Source of the DNA: Cupriavidus sp. MP-37
Lineage (GTDB): Bacteria; Pseudomonadota; Gammaproteobacteria; Burkholderiales; Burkholderiaceae
Direction: 5' to 3'
NCBI RefSeq assembly: GCF_020618415.1
Contig: NZ_CP085344.1
Span: 124,001-188,000 of the forward strand
Length of the DNA: 64,000 nucleotides
Shown in pieces: positions 10,057 to 21,984 of this stretch (positions within the stretch are counted from its first letter, which is position 1; the number at the start of each line of letters is the position of its first letter). Both the position numbers and the translations under genes were made by a program. Under the pieces are notes generated by a model, which was given only the letters and a program-made list of their open reading frames with translations, had not been told where the DNA came from and made no database searches.

Positions 10057-10117
10057 GCCGCATCGTCCCTATCCGCACTATCCGCAAAATCCGCCAAATC
10101 CGCCAACGGAGCGAACC

Positions 10118-10906
10118 ATGGAATTCACTGCCCTGACCGTCACTATCGCCAACCACGTCGCCACCGTCACGCTGAACCGGCCCGACGTGCGCAACGCCTT
10201 CAACGAGACCGTGATCGCCGAGCTGACCGGCGCCTTCCGCGCGCTCGGCGACATGGACGAGGTGCGCGCCATCGTGCTGGCCGGCAACGGGCCGGCCTTC
10301 TGCGCCGGCGCCGACCTGAACTGGATGAAGAAGATGGCCGGCTACTCCGACGACCAGAACCGCGCCGATGCGCTGACGCTGGCGCAGATGCTGCACACCA
10401 TCTGGTCCTGTCCGCGCCCGGTGATCGCGCGCATCCAGGGCGATACCTACGCCGGCGGCATGGGCCTGGTGGCCGCGTGCGATATCGCGGTCGCGGCCGA
10501 GCATGCGCATTTCTGCCTGTCCGAGGCGCGCCTGGGCCTGTTGCCCGCCACCATCAGCCCGTACGTGATCCGCGCCATGGGCGAGCAGGCCGCGCGCCGC
10601 TACTTCATCACCGCCGAGCGCTTCGACGCCGCCGAGGCGCTGCGCCTGGGCCTGCTGCACGCGGTGGTGCCGGCCGAGGCGCTCGACGCCAAGGTCGCCG
10701 AGCTGACGGCCGCGCTGGTGGCCAACAGCCCCAACGCCGTGCGCGAGAGCAAGCGGCTGGTGCAGGACATCGCCGGGCGCGTGATCGACAACGACCTGCT
10801 GGCGGATACGGCCGACCGCATTGCGAAGATCCGCGCGTCGGAAGAGGGGCGCGAAGGGGTGAAGTCGTTTCTGGAGAAGCGCACGCCGTCGTGGCGGCCG
10901 GCCTGA
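10118..10906 (+). CDS. liuC: Enoyl-CoA hydratase, probable 3-methylglutaconyl-CoA hydratase
   Basis: The start at 10118 (GGAGCGAACC ATG) gives a 262-residue crotonase-fold protein. It has LNRPDVRNAFNE, the oxyanion-hole segments FCAGADLNWMKKMAGYS (CoA-binding and Ala-Gly-Ala-Asp) and DTYAGGMGLVAACDIAVA, and the catalytic-helix region LSEARLGLLPATISPYVI. ADLNWM with LLPATISPYV is characteristic of LiuC/AtuE-type methylglutaconyl or isohexenylglutaconyl hydratases. Its place between liuA and liuD/liuE supports 3-methylglutaconyl-CoA hydration to HMG-CoA. The 60-nt leader carries repeated ATCCGC units of no clear purpose. Confidence 0.87.
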   Translation: MEFTALTVTIANHVATVTLNRPDVRNAFNETVIAELTGAFRALGDMDEVRAIVLAGNGPAFCAGADLNWMKKMAGYSDDQNRADALTLAQMLHTIWSCPRPVIARIQGDTYAGGMGLVAACDIAVAAEHAHFCLSEARLGLLPATISPYVIRAMGEQAARRYFITAERFDAAEALRLGLLHAVVPAEALDAKVAELTAALVANSPNAVRESKRLVQDIAGRVIDNDLLADTADRIAKIRASEEGREGVKSFLEKRTPSWRPA

Positions 10907-11229
10907 AGCAAAGGGGTTGGCTTCACCCCTGGGTTGCTCCCCTCTCCCGCTTGCGGGAGAGGGAGCCCCGCAGCAGCATGGGACTGCACACCGCACGGAA
11001 AAAAGTCTTGCGTGGAGATCGCAGCACGCTAGCGACAACAAGTAGGCTTTATTCGGATACGTCAGGCAAGTTACGCTAAAGATCCGTCAATCTGGAAAAC
11101 TCACCGGCATTGCCAAGCCGCGGCAGACCTTCCTACCATGACCCTCCCCAATCCGTCCGCCACCCTCGCCCCGACCCAGCCCTTGCTGGCAGCGGCGCCG
11201 GCGCGGACGGCCAACCAAGGAGGGCTATC
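10907..11229. other. Gene-free stretch upstream of bioA
   Basis: These 323 bases hold one REP-like palindrome near the left end. From about 10990 to 11110 there is a noticeably less GC-rich stretch (AAAAAAGTC, TTTATTCGG, AAAGATCCG), where the bio operon promoter probably lies. I found no convincing -35/-10 pair and no BirA-type or BioR-type operator, so control of the operon is unresolved. Confidence 0.6.
10939..10963. repeat. REP-like palindrome, locus 2 (single copy)
   Basis: CCCCTCTCCCGC-TT-GCGGGAGAGGG lies 33 bases after the liuC stop. It is the same unit as at 4.4 kb and 22.0 kb but without a partner in inverse orientation. It could act as the end of the liuC transcript. Confidence 0.88.
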
Positions 11230-12648
11230 TTGGACCACCTGTCCCTTTCCCCCGGCAGCGGCACGGCCAGCCTGGGCCAGCGCAGCCGCGCTGCCGTCTG
11301 GCATCCGTGCACGCGCCTGCGTCCGGACGATGACGCCGTGCCGCTGGCGATCGTGCGCGGCGAAGGCCCGTGGCTGCACGATGCCGACGGCCAGCGCTAT
11401 TTCGACGCCACCAGCTCCTGGTGGGTCAACCTGTTCGGCCACGCCAACCCGCGCATCAACGCCGCGCTGGCGAGCCAGCTGGAAACGCTCGAGCACGTGA
11501 TGCTCGCGGGCTGCACGCACGCGCCCGCGGTGGAGCTGGCCGAGCGCCTGTCGGCGCTGACCGGCGGCGCGCTGGGCCATGTCTTCTACGCTTCGGATGG
11601 TGCCTCGGCGGTCGAGATCGCGCTGAAGATGAGCTTCCACTACTGGCGCAACACCGGCCTGCCGGCCAAGCGCGAGTTCGTCTGCCTGCGCCACGGCTAC
11701 CACGGCGAAACCGTGGGCGCGCTCGCCGTGACCGACGTGGAGATCTTCCGCGACGCCTACGACGCGCTGATCCGCCGCGCACACGTGGTGATGTCGCCCG
11801 ATGCGCGGCAGGCCGGGCGCGGCGAGACCGCTGCCGAGGTGGCGGCGCGCGCGCTGGCGGCGCTGGAAGCGCTGCTGCGCGAGCGCGCCGGCGCGATTGC
11901 CGCGCTGATCGTCGAGCCGCTGGTGCAGGGCGCCGCCGGCATGGCGATGCATGACCCGTGCTACCTCGACGGCGTGCGCGCGCTGTGCGACCGTTACCGC
12001 GTCCACCTGATCGCCGACGAGATCGCGGTGGGCTGCGGGCGCACCGGCACCTTCTTCGCGTGGGAACAGTCGCGCGGCACCGAGGCGCCGCTGCCCGCGC
12101 ATGCCTGGCCGGATTTCCTGTGCCTGTCCAAGGGCATCAGCGGCGGCTACCTGCCACTGTCGCTGGTACTGTCGCGCCCGGAAATCCAGCGCGCCTTCGT
12201 CGCCGACGAGCTCGCGCGCAGCTTCCTGCATTCGCACTCGTACACCGGCAATCCGCTCGCCTGCCGCGCGGCGCTGGCCACGCTGGACCTGTTCGCGCAG
12301 GACGACGTGCTGGCGCGCAACCGCGAGCGCGCGCAGTGGCTGGCCGAAGGCATGGCCGCGCTGGCCGCCGATGCGCGCGTGCACCACGTGCGCCAGCGCG
12401 GCCTGATCTGGGCCGCCGACGTGCGCGACGAGGTTGCCGGCGCCGACTTTGCCGCGCGCTTCCACCATGCCGCGCGCGCACGCGAGCTGCTGGTACGCCC
12501 GATCGGCCATACGCTCTACGTGATGCCGCCCTATGTCTTCGACGCCGCGCAGGCGCGCTGGCTGGGCGAACAACTGCTGGCCACCCTCGACGACGTGACC
12601 GGGAGCGCGGACGTGAGCACGGGCAAGGAGGTGCGCCATGCTGCTTGA
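11230..12648 (+). CDS. bioA: Adenosylmethionine-8-amino-7-oxononanoate aminotransferase
   Basis: The TTG at 11230 is the likely start: AAGGAGGG at 11217-11224 is ideally spaced, and upstream codons (from 11110) encode a Pro/Arg-rich stretch unlike the family. The product has 472 residues. PLP fold-type I features are WHPCTRL and [13 protein letters not shown] (substrate region), the cofactor stretch [27 protein letters not shown], and the Schiff-base Lys in [15 protein letters not shown]. It uses S-adenosylmethionine as amino donor to make 7,8-diaminononanoate. It is the first gene of bioAFDB and overlaps bioF by 11 bp. The S-adenosylmethionine requirement ties it to metK at the far end of this window only loosely. 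Confidence 0.95.
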   Translation: MDHLSLSPGSGTASLGQRSRAAVWHPCTRLRPDDDAVPLAIVRGEGPWLHDADGQRYFDATSSWWVNLFGHANPRINAALASQLETLEHVMLAGCTHAPAVELAERLSALTGGALGHVFYASDGASAVEIALKMSFHYWRNTGLPAKREFVCLRHGYHGETVGALAVTDVEIFRDAYDALIRRAHVVMSPDARQAGRGETAAEVAARALAALEALLRERAGAIAALIVEPLVQGAAGMAMHDPCYLDGVRALCDRYRVHLIADEIAVGCGRTGTFFAWEQSRGTEAPLPAHAWPDFLCLSKGISGGYLPLSLVLSRPEIQRAFVADELARSFLHSHSYTGNPLACRAALATLDLFAQDDVLARNRERAQWLAEGMAALAADARVHHVRQRGLIWAADVRDEVAGADFAARFHHAARARELLVRPIGHTLYVMPPYVFDAAQARWLGEQLLATLDDVTGSADVSTGKEVRHAA

Positions 12649-13852
12649 ACAACTGAAGCAGGCCGCCGAACAGCGCCACGCGCTGGCGCTGACGCGCCGC
12701 CGCCGCATTGCGCACAGCGCCTGCGCGCCGCACCAGGCCGTGGGCGAGGACGGCACCGAGGCGGAATCGCTGCTGACCTTCTGCAGCAACGATTACCTTG
12801 GGCTGGCCAACCATCCGCAAGTGGTCGCCGCGCTGGTTGAAGGCGCGCAGCGCTATGGCGCCGGCAGCGGCGCCTCGCATCTGGTCAGCGGCCATTCGCT
12901 GGCGCACGCGCAGCTGGAGGCCGAGCTGGCGCGCTGGCTCGCGCCGCACATCGCGCAGGCGCGCACGCTGTACTTCTGCACCGGCTACATGGCCAACATG
13001 GCGGTGCTGACCGCGTTGGGCACGGCCGGGGCGACGCTGTTCTGCGAGTCGCTCAACCATGCCTCGCTGATCGACGGCGCCCGGCTGGCGCGTGCCGAGG
13101 TGCAGCGCTTCCCGCATTGCGATACCGCTGCGCTGGAGGCGTTGCTCGCGGCCAGCACCAGCGCGCGCAAGCTGATCGTCACCGACAGCGTATTCAGCAT
13201 GGACGGCAACATCGCGCCGCTGCGACAGCTGCTGGCGCTGGCCGAGCGTTATGACGCGTGGATCGTCGTCGACGATGCCCATGGCTTCGGCGTGCTCGGC
13301 GAACAGGGCCATGGCGTGCTGGAAGCGCTGGGCCTGTCGTCCGAACGCTTTATCTATATCGGCACGCTCGGCAAGGCCGCCGGCGTCGCGGGCGCCTTCG
13401 TCGCCGCGCACGAGACCATCATCGAGCACCTGGTCAACACCGCGCGGCCGTATATCTACACCACGGCCGCACCGCCCGCGGTCGCGCATGCGCTGCTGGC
13501 CAGCCTGGCGATCATCGAAGGCGAAGAGGGCCGGCAGCGCCGCGCGCAACTGGCGCGCTGCATCGCGCTGCTGCGCGAGGGCCTGGCGCAGCTGGCCGCG
13601 ATCGCCGGCTGGACCCTGGGCGACAGCCAGACCGCGGTGCAGCCGCTGATCGTCGGCGACAACGGTGCCGCGCTGGCGCTGTCGGCCACGCTGGAGGCCG
13701 ACGGCATCCGCGTCGGCGCGATCCGGCCGCCGACCGTGCCCGAGGGCACCGCGCGGCTGCGCATCACGCTGTCGGCCGCGCACGCCGAAGCCGATGTGCG
13801 GCGCCTGCTGGATGCGCTCGCCGCCGCGGTGGCGCAGCGGGAGGCCGCATGA
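12638..13852 (+). CDS. bioF: 8-amino-7-oxononanoate synthase
   Basis: The 404-residue PLP enzyme condenses pimeloyl-ACP with alanine. Evidence is [13 protein letters not shown] near residue 47, [13 protein letters not shown], the [15 protein letters not shown] segment that binds cofactor, and the Schiff-base Lys in [15 protein letters not shown]. It overlaps bioA at its start (GGAGG inside the end of bioA) and bioD at its end (ATGA). Its Ala-rich C-terminus is normal length for the family. Confidence 0.96.
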   Translation: MLLEQLKQAAEQRHALALTRRRRIAHSACAPHQAVGEDGTEAESLLTFCSNDYLGLANHPQVVAALVEGAQRYGAGSGASHLVSGHSLAHAQLEAELARWLAPHIAQARTLYFCTGYMANMAVLTALGTAGATLFCESLNHASLIDGARLARAEVQRFPHCDTAALEALLAASTSARKLIVTDSVFSMDGNIAPLRQLLALAERYDAWIVVDDAHGFGVLGEQGHGVLEALGLSSERFIYIGTLGKAAGVAGAFVAAHETIIEHLVNTARPYIYTTAAPPAVAHALLASLAIIEGEEGRQRRAQLARCIALLREGLAQLAAIAGWTLGDSQTAVQPLIVGDNGAALALSATLEADGIRVGAIRPPTVPEGTARLRITLSAAHAEADVRRLLDALAAAVAQREAA

Positions 13853-14586
13853 GCACCCGCGCTGCCTTCGCCTGCTTCGTCACCGGCACCGATACCGGCA
13901 TCGGCAAGACCCACGCCAGTGCCACGCTGCTGCATGCGCTCCATGGCGCCGGCTACCGCACCGCGGGCATGAAGCCTGTCGCCAGCGGCAGCGAATGGCG
14001 CGACGGCCACTGGCACAACGACGATGTGGCGCAGCTGCGCGCCGCCAGCTCGGTTGCGGTGCCGCTGGGCCAGACCTGCCCGTTCCTGCTGCGTACGCCG
14101 TGCTCGCCGCACCTGGCGGCCGCGCAGGAAGGCGTGCGCATCACGCGCGCGCCCATCCGCGCCGCCTTCGACGCGCTGCGCCAGCAGGCCGACGCCGTGG
14201 TGGTCGAGGGCGTGGGCGGCTTCAACGTGCCGCTCGACGCCGGCGCGGTGCGCTGGAACACCGCCGACCTCGCGGTGATGCTGAGCGTGCCGGTGGTGCT
14301 GGTGGTCGGCATCCGGCTCGGCTGCCTGAACCACGCCATGCTGACCGCCGAGGCCATCCGCGCGCGCGGCCTGCCGCTGGCCGGCTGGATCGCCAACCGG
14401 GTCGACCCGGACATGCTGCTGGCCGACGAGAACATCGCCACGCTGCATGCGTCGCTGGATGCGCCGTGCCTGGGCGAGCTGCCGTGGCAGCTCGCGCCCG
14501 CCGCCGCCGCGGGCCGGCTCGACCTGGCGCCGCTGCTGGCCGCCGCCACCCGATACCAGACCGAGGCCGCCGGCCTCGCCGCATGA
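13849..14586 (+). CDS. bioD: Dethiobiotin synthetase
   Basis: The 245-residue ATP-dependent carboxylase-type enzyme closes the ureido ring of dethiobiotin. Its P-loop is [14 protein letters not shown] near residue 12-25, KPVASGSEW carries the catalytic Lys, and [12 protein letters not shown] the third motif; NRVDPDM is the base-specificity strand. It starts by overlapping the bioF stop. Only 19 bases separate it from bioB. The Ala-rich extension at its end is of no clear meaning. Confidence 0.95.
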   Translation: MSTRAAFACFVTGTDTGIGKTHASATLLHALHGAGYRTAGMKPVASGSEWRDGHWHNDDVAQLRAASSVAVPLGQTCPFLLRTPCSPHLAAAQEGVRITRAPIRAAFDALRQQADAVVVEGVGGFNVPLDAGAVRWNTADLAVMLSVPVVLVVGIRLGCLNHAMLTAEAIRARGLPLAGWIANRVDPDMLLADENIATLHASLDAPCLGELPWQLAPAAAAGRLDLAPLLAAATRYQTEAAGLAA

Positions 14587-14605
14587 ACACAGAATTCGAC
14601 TGACC

Positions 14606-15628
14606 ATGACCCAAGCCCACACCGTTACCACCATCTCCGCCGAATCGCTGCGCCAGACCGCGCGCCAGCAGGCCTTGCCCGACGATGCCAAATGGCACGT
14701 CGATGACGTCGCCGCGCTGTTCGCGCTGCCGTTCAACGACCTGCTGTTCCGCGCCCAGCAAGTGCACCGCGAGCATTTCGACGCCAACACCGTGCAGCTG
14801 TCGACGCTGCTGTCGATCAAGACCGGCGGCTGCGAAGAGGATTGCGGCTACTGCCCGCAGAGCGCGCATCACGATGCCGGCGTCAAGGCCGAAAAGCTGA
14901 TGGCGCTGGACCAAGTGCTGGACGCCGCGCGCGCCGCCAAGGCCAATGGCGCCACGCGCTTCTGCATGGGCGCCGCCTGGCGCAGCCCCAAGGACCGCCA
15001 CCTGGAGCCGGTGATGGAGATGGTGCGCGAAGTCAAGGCGATGGGCCTGGAGACCTGCGTCACGTTGGGCATGCTCAAGGCCGAGCAGGCGCAGCAACTG
15101 AAGCAAGCCGGCCTCGACTACTACAACCACAACCTCGATACCTCGCCGGAGTTCTACGGCAAGATCATCACCACGCGCACCTACCAGGACCGCCTCGACA
15201 CCATTGGCCATGTGCGCGACGCCGGCATCAACGTCTGCTGCGGCGGCATCGTCGGCATGGGCGAGTCGCGCGAGGCGCGCGCCGGCCTGATCGCGCAGCT
15301 GGCCAACATGGACCCGTATCCGGAGTCGGTGCCGATCAACAACCTGGTGCAGGTCGAGGGCACGCCGCTGGCCGGCACCGAGGCACTGGACCCGTTCGAG
15401 TTCGTCCGCACCATCGCCGTGGCGCGTATCACCATGCCGCAAGCGATGGTGCGACTGTCCGCCGGCCGCGAGGCCATGGACGAAGCGCTGCAGGCGCTGT
15501 GCTTCATGGCCGGCGCCAATTCGATTTTCTACGGCGACAAGCTGCTGACCACCGGCAACCCGCAGGCCGACCGCGATCGCGCGCTGCTGGCCCGCCTCGA
15601 CATCCGCGCCGAGGGCTACGCGGGATGA
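14606..15628 (+). CDS. bioB: Biotin synthase (radical SAM)
   Basis: The 340-residue enzyme inserts sulfur into dethiobiotin. The radical-SAM cluster motif is CEEDCGYC (Cys76, Cys80, Cys83), placed after LSIKTGG. Further marks are [25 protein letters not shown] and the arginine-containing [10 protein letters not shown] that holds the [2Fe-2S] site. It is the last gene of bioAFDB. A 72-bp gap leads to the carboxylase gene, which carries the biotinyl domain. Confidence 0.97.
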   Translation: MTQAHTVTTISAESLRQTARQQALPDDAKWHVDDVAALFALPFNDLLFRAQQVHREHFDANTVQLSTLLSIKTGGCEEDCGYCPQSAHHDAGVKAEKLMALDQVLDAARAAKANGATRFCMGAAWRSPKDRHLEPVMEMVREVKAMGLETCVTLGMLKAEQAQQLKQAGLDYYNHNLDTSPEFYGKIITTRTYQDRLDTIGHVRDAGINVCCGGIVGMGESREARAGLIAQLANMDPYPESVPINNLVQVEGTPLAGTEALDPFEFVRTIAVARITMPQAMVRLSAGREAMDEALQALCFMAGANSIFYGDKLLTTGNPQADRDRALLARLDIRAEGYAG

Positions 15629-15700
15629 TGCGATAGGAAAGTGCCCGCTGGACGGCGCGCCGCCGTAATATCCCGGTTACCGGGATAACAAGGAGGGCGC

Positions 15701-17731
<2,031 letters not shown>

Positions 17732-17858
17732 CGTTGGCAGCCTTAGGCGTGGCGGCCGGGCCAAGTTTGGGGGCGATCACCGTTGCATCCGCCAGCCGGG
17801 GTCCGGTTCCTCTGCCAGAATACGCATTTACCCCCACCAGAATTCTGCTGGAGACAAG

Positions 17859-18800
17859 ATGAAGTTGCAGTTGTACGTCCCCGATGGCCGCTACGATCCG
17901 TGGATCGCCGGCTTTGCCGAAGCGCTGCCGGAAGCGCAATGCGTCACGTGGGAGGACAGCCGTGGCGAGCCGGCCGACTACGCCGTGGTCTGGCGTCCGC
18001 CGGTGGAGATGCTGCGCGGCCGCTCCGAGCTGAAGGCCATCTTCAATCTGGGCGCCGGGGTCGACGGCATCCTGCGCCTGCGCGACGAGGCCGCCGACGC
18101 ACTGCCGGCAGGGGTGCCGATCGTGCGGCTCGACGACGCCGGCATGGCCGCGCAGATGGCCGAATACGTGACCCACGCCGTGCTGCGCTATTTCCGCAAG
18201 CTCGATGCCTACGAGGTCCAGCAGCGCACCGCCAGCTGGAAATTCCTCAAGCCGCATCGCCGCGCCGACTTCACCATCGGGGTGATGGGCGTGGGTACGC
18301 TGGGCGCGCATATCGCCCGCACGCTGGCGGGTTTCGGTTTTCCGGTACGGGGCTGGAGCCGCAGCGCGCGGGCCCTCGAAGGGGTGAGCGGCTTCTATGG
18401 CGATGCCGGCCAGGCGCCGTTCCTCGATGGCTTGCGCGTGCTGGTCAACGTGCTGCCGCTGACGCCGCAGACCGAGAACATCCTCAACGGCGAACTGTTC
18501 GGCAAGCTGGCGCAGGGTGCCTACGTGATCAACGTCGCGCGCGGCCAGCACCTGGTCGAAGCCGACCTGCTCGCGGCGGTGCAGGCGGGCCAGATCGCCG
18601 GCGCCACGCTGGACGTATTCCGCACCGAGCCGCTGCCCGCCGAGCACCCGTTCTGGCGGGAGCCGCGCATCACCATCACGCCGCATATCTCGGCGCTGAC
18701 GCTGCGCGAGGACAGCATCGCGCAGATCGCCGGCAAGATCCGCGCGCTGCGCGCCGGCCAGCCGATCGCGGGCGTGGTCGACCTGCAGCGCGGCTACTGA
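17859..18800 (+). CDS. D-2-hydroxyacid dehydrogenase (glyoxylate/hydroxypyruvate reductase A type)
   Basis: The 313-residue NAD(P)-dependent enzyme has the Rossmann motif GVMGVGTLGAHIART near residue 138, GWSRSAR after the second strand (Ser-Arg pattern suits NADPH), the catalytic Arg in INVARGQHLVE, the Glu in FRTEPLP and the His in TPHISALT. NLGAGVDGIL near the start is typical of the GhrA branch. It most likely reduces glyoxylate or hydroxypyruvate. CTGGAGACAAG precedes the ATG. It lies between liuD and liuE without obvious pathway logic. Confidence 0.9.
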   Translation: MKLQLYVPDGRYDPWIAGFAEALPEAQCVTWEDSRGEPADYAVVWRPPVEMLRGRSELKAIFNLGAGVDGILRLRDEAADALPAGVPIVRLDDAGMAAQMAEYVTHAVLRYFRKLDAYEVQQRTASWKFLKPHRRADFTIGVMGVGTLGAHIARTLAGFGFPVRGWSRSARALEGVSGFYGDAGQAPFLDGLRVLVNVLPLTPQTENILNGELFGKLAQGAYVINVARGQHLVEADLLAAVQAGQIAGATLDVFRTEPLPAEHPFWREPRITITPHISALTLREDSIAQIAGKIRALRAGQPIAGVVDLQRGY

Positions 18801-18865
18801 CCGGCTGCGCCAGCCCGCCATACGAGCTAACCATACCCCACCGAATAAAGGACAGGAGACCAGCC

Positions 18866-19801
18866 ATGACCATGCCGAACTACGTGAAGATCGTTGAAGT
18901 GGGCCCGCGCGACGGCCTGCAGAACGAGAAGGCGATGGTGCCGACCGACGTGAAAGTCGCGCTGATCAACCAGCTTACCGACGCCGGCTTCGTCAATATC
19001 GAGGCCGCATCGTTCGTGTCGCCCAAATGGGTGCCGCAGATGGCCGACGGCGCCGACGTGATGGCGCGCATCCAGCGCCGCGCGGGCACGCTGTATTCGG
19101 CGCTGACGCCGAACATGAAGGGCTTCGAGGGCGCGATCGCCGCCGGTGCCGACGAGGTGGTGATCTTCGGCGCGGCCAGCGAGGCGTTTTCGCAGAAGAA
19201 CATCAATTGCTCGATCGCCGAGTCGATCGCGCGCTTTGCGCCGGTGGCTGCCGCCGCCAAGGAGCAGGGTGTGCGCCTGCGCGGCAGCATCTCGTGCGCG
19301 CTCGGCTGCCCGTACCAGGGTGAGGTGCCGGTCAGTGCGGTGGTCGACGTGGTGCGCCGCATGCGCGAGCTGGGCTGCGACGAGATCGATATCGCCGACA
19401 CCATCGGCGTGGGCACGCCGGTGCGCGTGCAGGAAGTGATGCGCGCCGCGGCGGCGGAGTTTGCGCTGGACCGGCTCTCCGGCCATTTCCACGATACCTA
19501 CGGCCAGGCCCTGTCCAACATCCTGGCCAGCCTGGAAGTGGGCATCGCGATCTTCCATGCCTCGGTGGCGGGCCTGGGCGGCTGCCCCTACGCCAAGGGC
19601 GCCACCGGCAACGTCGCCACCGAAGACGTGCTCTACATGCTGCACGGCATGGGCATCCACACCGGCATCGACCTCGAAGCGGTGGTCCGCGCCGGCGACT
19701 ACATCTCGCAGGCGATCGGCCGCGCCAACAGCTCGCGCGTGGGCCGCGCGCTGCTGACCAAATGGGCGGCCGCCAGCGACGCGGCACCGGCCTGCGTGTA
19801 A
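18866..19801 (+). CDS. liuE: Hydroxymethylglutaryl-CoA lyase
   Basis: ACAGGAGACCAGCC precedes the ATG at 18866. The 311-residue TIM-barrel enzyme cleaves HMG-CoA into acetyl-CoA and acetoacetate, the last step of leucine breakdown. It has EVGPRDGLQNE (Arg and Asp at the metal/substrate site), the HMGL signature SCALGCPYQGEV, HFHDTYGQAL with metal-binding His residues, and the catalytic Cys in GLGGCPYAKGATGN. It completes the liu set seen here (A, C, D, E). Confidence 0.96.
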   Translation: MTMPNYVKIVEVGPRDGLQNEKAMVPTDVKVALINQLTDAGFVNIEAASFVSPKWVPQMADGADVMARIQRRAGTLYSALTPNMKGFEGAIAAGADEVVIFGAASEAFSQKNINCSIAESIARFAPVAAAAKEQGVRLRGSISCALGCPYQGEVPVSAVVDVVRRMRELGCDEIDIADTIGVGTPVRVQEVMRAAAAEFALDRLSGHFHDTYGQALSNILASLEVGIAIFHASVAGLGGCPYAKGATGNVATEDVLYMLHGMGIHTGIDLEAVVRAGDYISQAIGRANSSRVGRALLTKWAAASDAAPACV

Positions 19802-19825
19802 GCGCGGCCGCAAACAGGAGACTGC

Positions 19826-20344
19826 ATGACGATGCCTGACGAAGCGCTGCCCGAGTCCGCGCAGCGTGTGGCCGACCTGCTGGCCGGTCTCGGCCACGAC
19901 CGGCCCGTGGTGATGCTGCCCGCCACCGGCAAGACCTCGGCCGAGGCCGCGGCCGGGCTGGGCTGCAGCGTGGCGGAAATCGCCAAGTCCATCATTTTCC
20001 GGCGCGTCGCCGACGACGCGCCGGTGCTGGTGATCGCCAGCGGCAGCAACCGCGTCGACGAGGCCAAGGTGGCCGCGCGCGTGGGCGCGCTGGGCAAGGC
20101 CGACGCGCGCTTCGTGCGCGAGAAGACCGGCTATGCCATCGGCGGGGTCTGCCCGATCGGCCATGCGGTGGCGCCGGTGATGCTGCTGGACCAGGACCTG
20201 TTCCGCTATGACAGCCTGTGGGCCGCGGCCGGCCATCCGCATGCGGTGTTCAACCTGACGCCGCATCAACTGCAGCAGATGACCGGCGCCGAAGTGGCCG
20301 ACGTCGCGATCGCTGCCGCAGCCTCGCCCGGAGCCGCGGCATGA
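19826..20344 (+). CDS. YbaK/EbsC-type aminoacyl-tRNA editing domain protein
   Basis: The 172-residue single-domain protein matches the YbaK fold. Marks are TSAEAAAGLGCSVAEIAKSIIFR (with the conserved Lys), VIASGSNRVDEAKVAARVG, and KTGYAIGGVCPIGH, the GG-x-PIGH loop of the editing pocket. Such proteins hydrolyse mischarged Cys- or Ala-tRNA(Pro); which one is not visible. The stop overlaps the start of the FlK-type thioesterase by 4 bp. Confidence 0.9.
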   Translation: MTMPDEALPESAQRVADLLAGLGHDRPVVMLPATGKTSAEAAAGLGCSVAEIAKSIIFRRVADDAPVLVIASGSNRVDEAKVAARVGALGKADARFVREKTGYAIGGVCPIGHAVAPVMLLDQDLFRYDSLWAAAGHPHAVFNLTPHQLQQMTGAEVADVAIAAAASPGAAA

Positions 20345-20769
20345 GCCCGGACCTGCGCCCCGGCCTGGCGTTCAGCTGGCAATACACGGTGCCGCCCAAG
20401 GCCACCGTGCCGCGCCTGTACGACGATATCCCGGGCTGCCCGGAGATGCCCGACGTGCTGGCCACCGGCTACCTGGTCGGCATCATGGAGTGCGCCTGCC
20501 TGCAGATGCTGCGCGAACACCTGGACTGGCCGCGCGAGCAGTCGCTCGGCACACTGGTCAGCTTCTCGCACCTGGCACCGACGCCGCCGGGCATGACGGT
20601 GACGGTCAAGGGCGAACTGGTCGAGGTGGACGGCCGCCGCCTGCGCTTCCAGCTGAGCGCGTGGGACGGTGAGGACAAGATCTCGGAAGGCGTGCACGAG
20701 CGCCACCTGATCGACGCCGGCCGCTTCAACCAGAAGGTCGCGGCCAAGGCCGCGCGCGCGGCCGGCTGA
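20341..20769 (+). CDS. FlK-type (fluoroacetyl-CoA thioesterase-like) hot-dog thioesterase
   Basis: The 142-residue single hot-dog domain protein starts at the ATG overlapping the YbaK-like stop. Compared from memory with Streptomyces FlK, it aligns almost end to end: VPPKATV near residue 18, LATGYLVGIMECAC (Thr42 and Glu50), SLGTLVSFSHLAPTPPGMTV (His77) and SEGVHERHLID. The Thr-Glu-His catalytic set is therefore present. FlK's gating Phe36 is Met36 here, so fluoroacetyl selectivity is doubtful. A general housekeeping acyl-CoA thioesterase is the cautious call. It is followed by a DUF1289 gene after 10 nt. Confidence 0.88.
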   Translation: MSPDLRPGLAFSWQYTVPPKATVPRLYDDIPGCPEMPDVLATGYLVGIMECACLQMLREHLDWPREQSLGTLVSFSHLAPTPPGMTVTVKGELVEVDGRRLRFQLSAWDGEDKISEGVHERHLIDAGRFNQKVAAKAARAAG

Positions 20770-20779
20770 GCGCTGTCCG

Positions 20780-21040
20780 GTGGCCACCATGCCCGCGCCC
20801 GTCCCCTCCGCGGCCGAACTGGCGGCGCAAGCCGAGCTGGCGCTGCGCGCGTCGCCCGTGCCCTCGCCGTGCCGCAACATTTGCCACATGGACCCGTTCA
20901 GCGGCTACTGCGCAGGTTGCCTGCGCACGATCGACGAAATCGCCGGGTGGTCCTCGGCCAGCGACGAAGACAAGCGCCACGTGTGGGCGCAACTGCCGCA
21001 GCGCGCAGCATGGCTGGCAGGCGAGGAGGCATCCCCTTGA
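20780..21040 (+). CDS. DUF1289 (Fe-S/Cys-rich) small protein
   Basis: The 86-residue protein starts at a GTG at 20780 (an ATG three codons later is possible). Its core SPCRNICHMDPFSGYCAGC with RTIDEIAGWS is the four-Cys DUF1289 motif; the role of this family is not established. Its stop overlaps the TTG start of the MBL hydrolase, placing it in the coupled set YbaK-FlK-DUF1289-MBL. Confidence 0.87.
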   Translation: MATMPAPVPSAAELAAQAELALRASPVPSPCRNICHMDPFSGYCAGCLRTIDEIAGWSSASDEDKRHVWAQLPQRAAWLAGEEASP

Positions 21041-21966
21041 ATGCAAGCCCGGTCCCGCAGTTGCCGTCCTCCATGCGCGTGTTCGAGCGCGGCTGGCTCT
21101 CGGCCAACAACATCCTGTTCGTCGACGGCGACGACACCGCGCTGGTCGACACCGGCTATGTCACCCACGCGCCGCAGACGGTAGCGCTGGTGGCATCCGC
21201 GCTGCAGGACCGGCCGCTGGCGCGCGTGATCAACACCCATCTGCACTCCGACCACTGCGGCGGCAATGCCGCGCTGCAGGCGCGCTGGCAACCGCGCACC
21301 GCGATCCCGGCGGCCGAGGCCAACGCCGTGGCCGCGTGGGATACGGATGCGCTCAGCTACAAGGCCACCGGCCAGCAGTGCGACCGCTTCACCTTCGACA
21401 GCGTGCTGAACGACGGCGACACGCTGCGACTGGGCGGCATCGACTGGCAGGTGGTGGCGGCCCCGGGCCATGACCCGCACGCGGTGATGCTGTTCGCACC
21501 GGCCGAGCGCATCCTGATTTCCGGAGATGCGCTGTGGGAGAACGGCTTCGGCGTGATCTTCCCCGAACTGGAAGGGGAGAGCGGCTTTGCCGAACAGGCC
21601 GCGGTGCTGGCGCGCATCGCGCAACTCGATGCGCGGCTGGTGATTCCCGGCCACGGGCGCATGTTCACCGACGTCGCGGCGGCGGTCGAACGCGCCCAGG
21701 GGCGTTTGGCCTACCTGAGCGCCGACCCGGCGCGCAATGCCAGCCATGCGGTCAAGGTGCTGGTGAAGTTCAAGCTGCTCGAGGCGCAGCGGATGACGCT
21801 GGCGGCATTGGCCGCTTGGATGGAAGCGGCGCCGTTGATGGCCCACATGCGCGAGCGCTTTATGCCGCAGCATCAGATGGCGGAGCTGTGCGCGCAGACA
21901 GTGGGGGCGCTGGCGCGCGTCGGGGCGGCGCAGGTCGAGGGGGAATGGGTGGTGAATCGGGATTGA
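21037..21966 (+). CDS. MBL-fold metallo-hydrolase
   Basis: I take the TTG at 21037 as start: GAGGAGG at 21023-21029 is well spaced, and the nearby ATG at 21041 is out of frame. The 309-residue protein has the metallo-beta-lactamase metal motif THLHSDHCGGN (HxHxDH) near residue 67, a second His in APGHDPHAVML, the bridging Asp in ISGDALWENG and the last His in VIPGHGRMF. The C-terminal helical region resembles hydroxyacylglutathione hydrolase-like or RNase Z-like esterases, with no specific substrate hint. A REP-like pair lies directly after the stop. Confidence 0.9.
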   Translation: MNASPVPQLPSSMRVFERGWLSANNILFVDGDDTALVDTGYVTHAPQTVALVASALQDRPLARVINTHLHSDHCGGNAALQARWQPRTAIPAAEANAVAAWDTDALSYKATGQQCDRFTFDSVLNDGDTLRLGGIDWQVVAAPGHDPHAVMLFAPAERILISGDALWENGFGVIFPELEGESGFAEQAAVLARIAQLDARLVIPGHGRMFTDVAAAVERAQGRLAYLSADPARNASHAVKVLVKFKLLEAQRMTLAALAAWMEAAPLMAHMRERFMPQHQMAELCAQTVGALARVGAAQVEGEWVVNRD

Positions 21967-21984
21967 ATGCCGTGGCCGCTGGTG

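Noticed and set aside
10907..11229. A BirA or BioR operator before bioA
   Set aside because: No dyad resembling either known operator could be found by eye.
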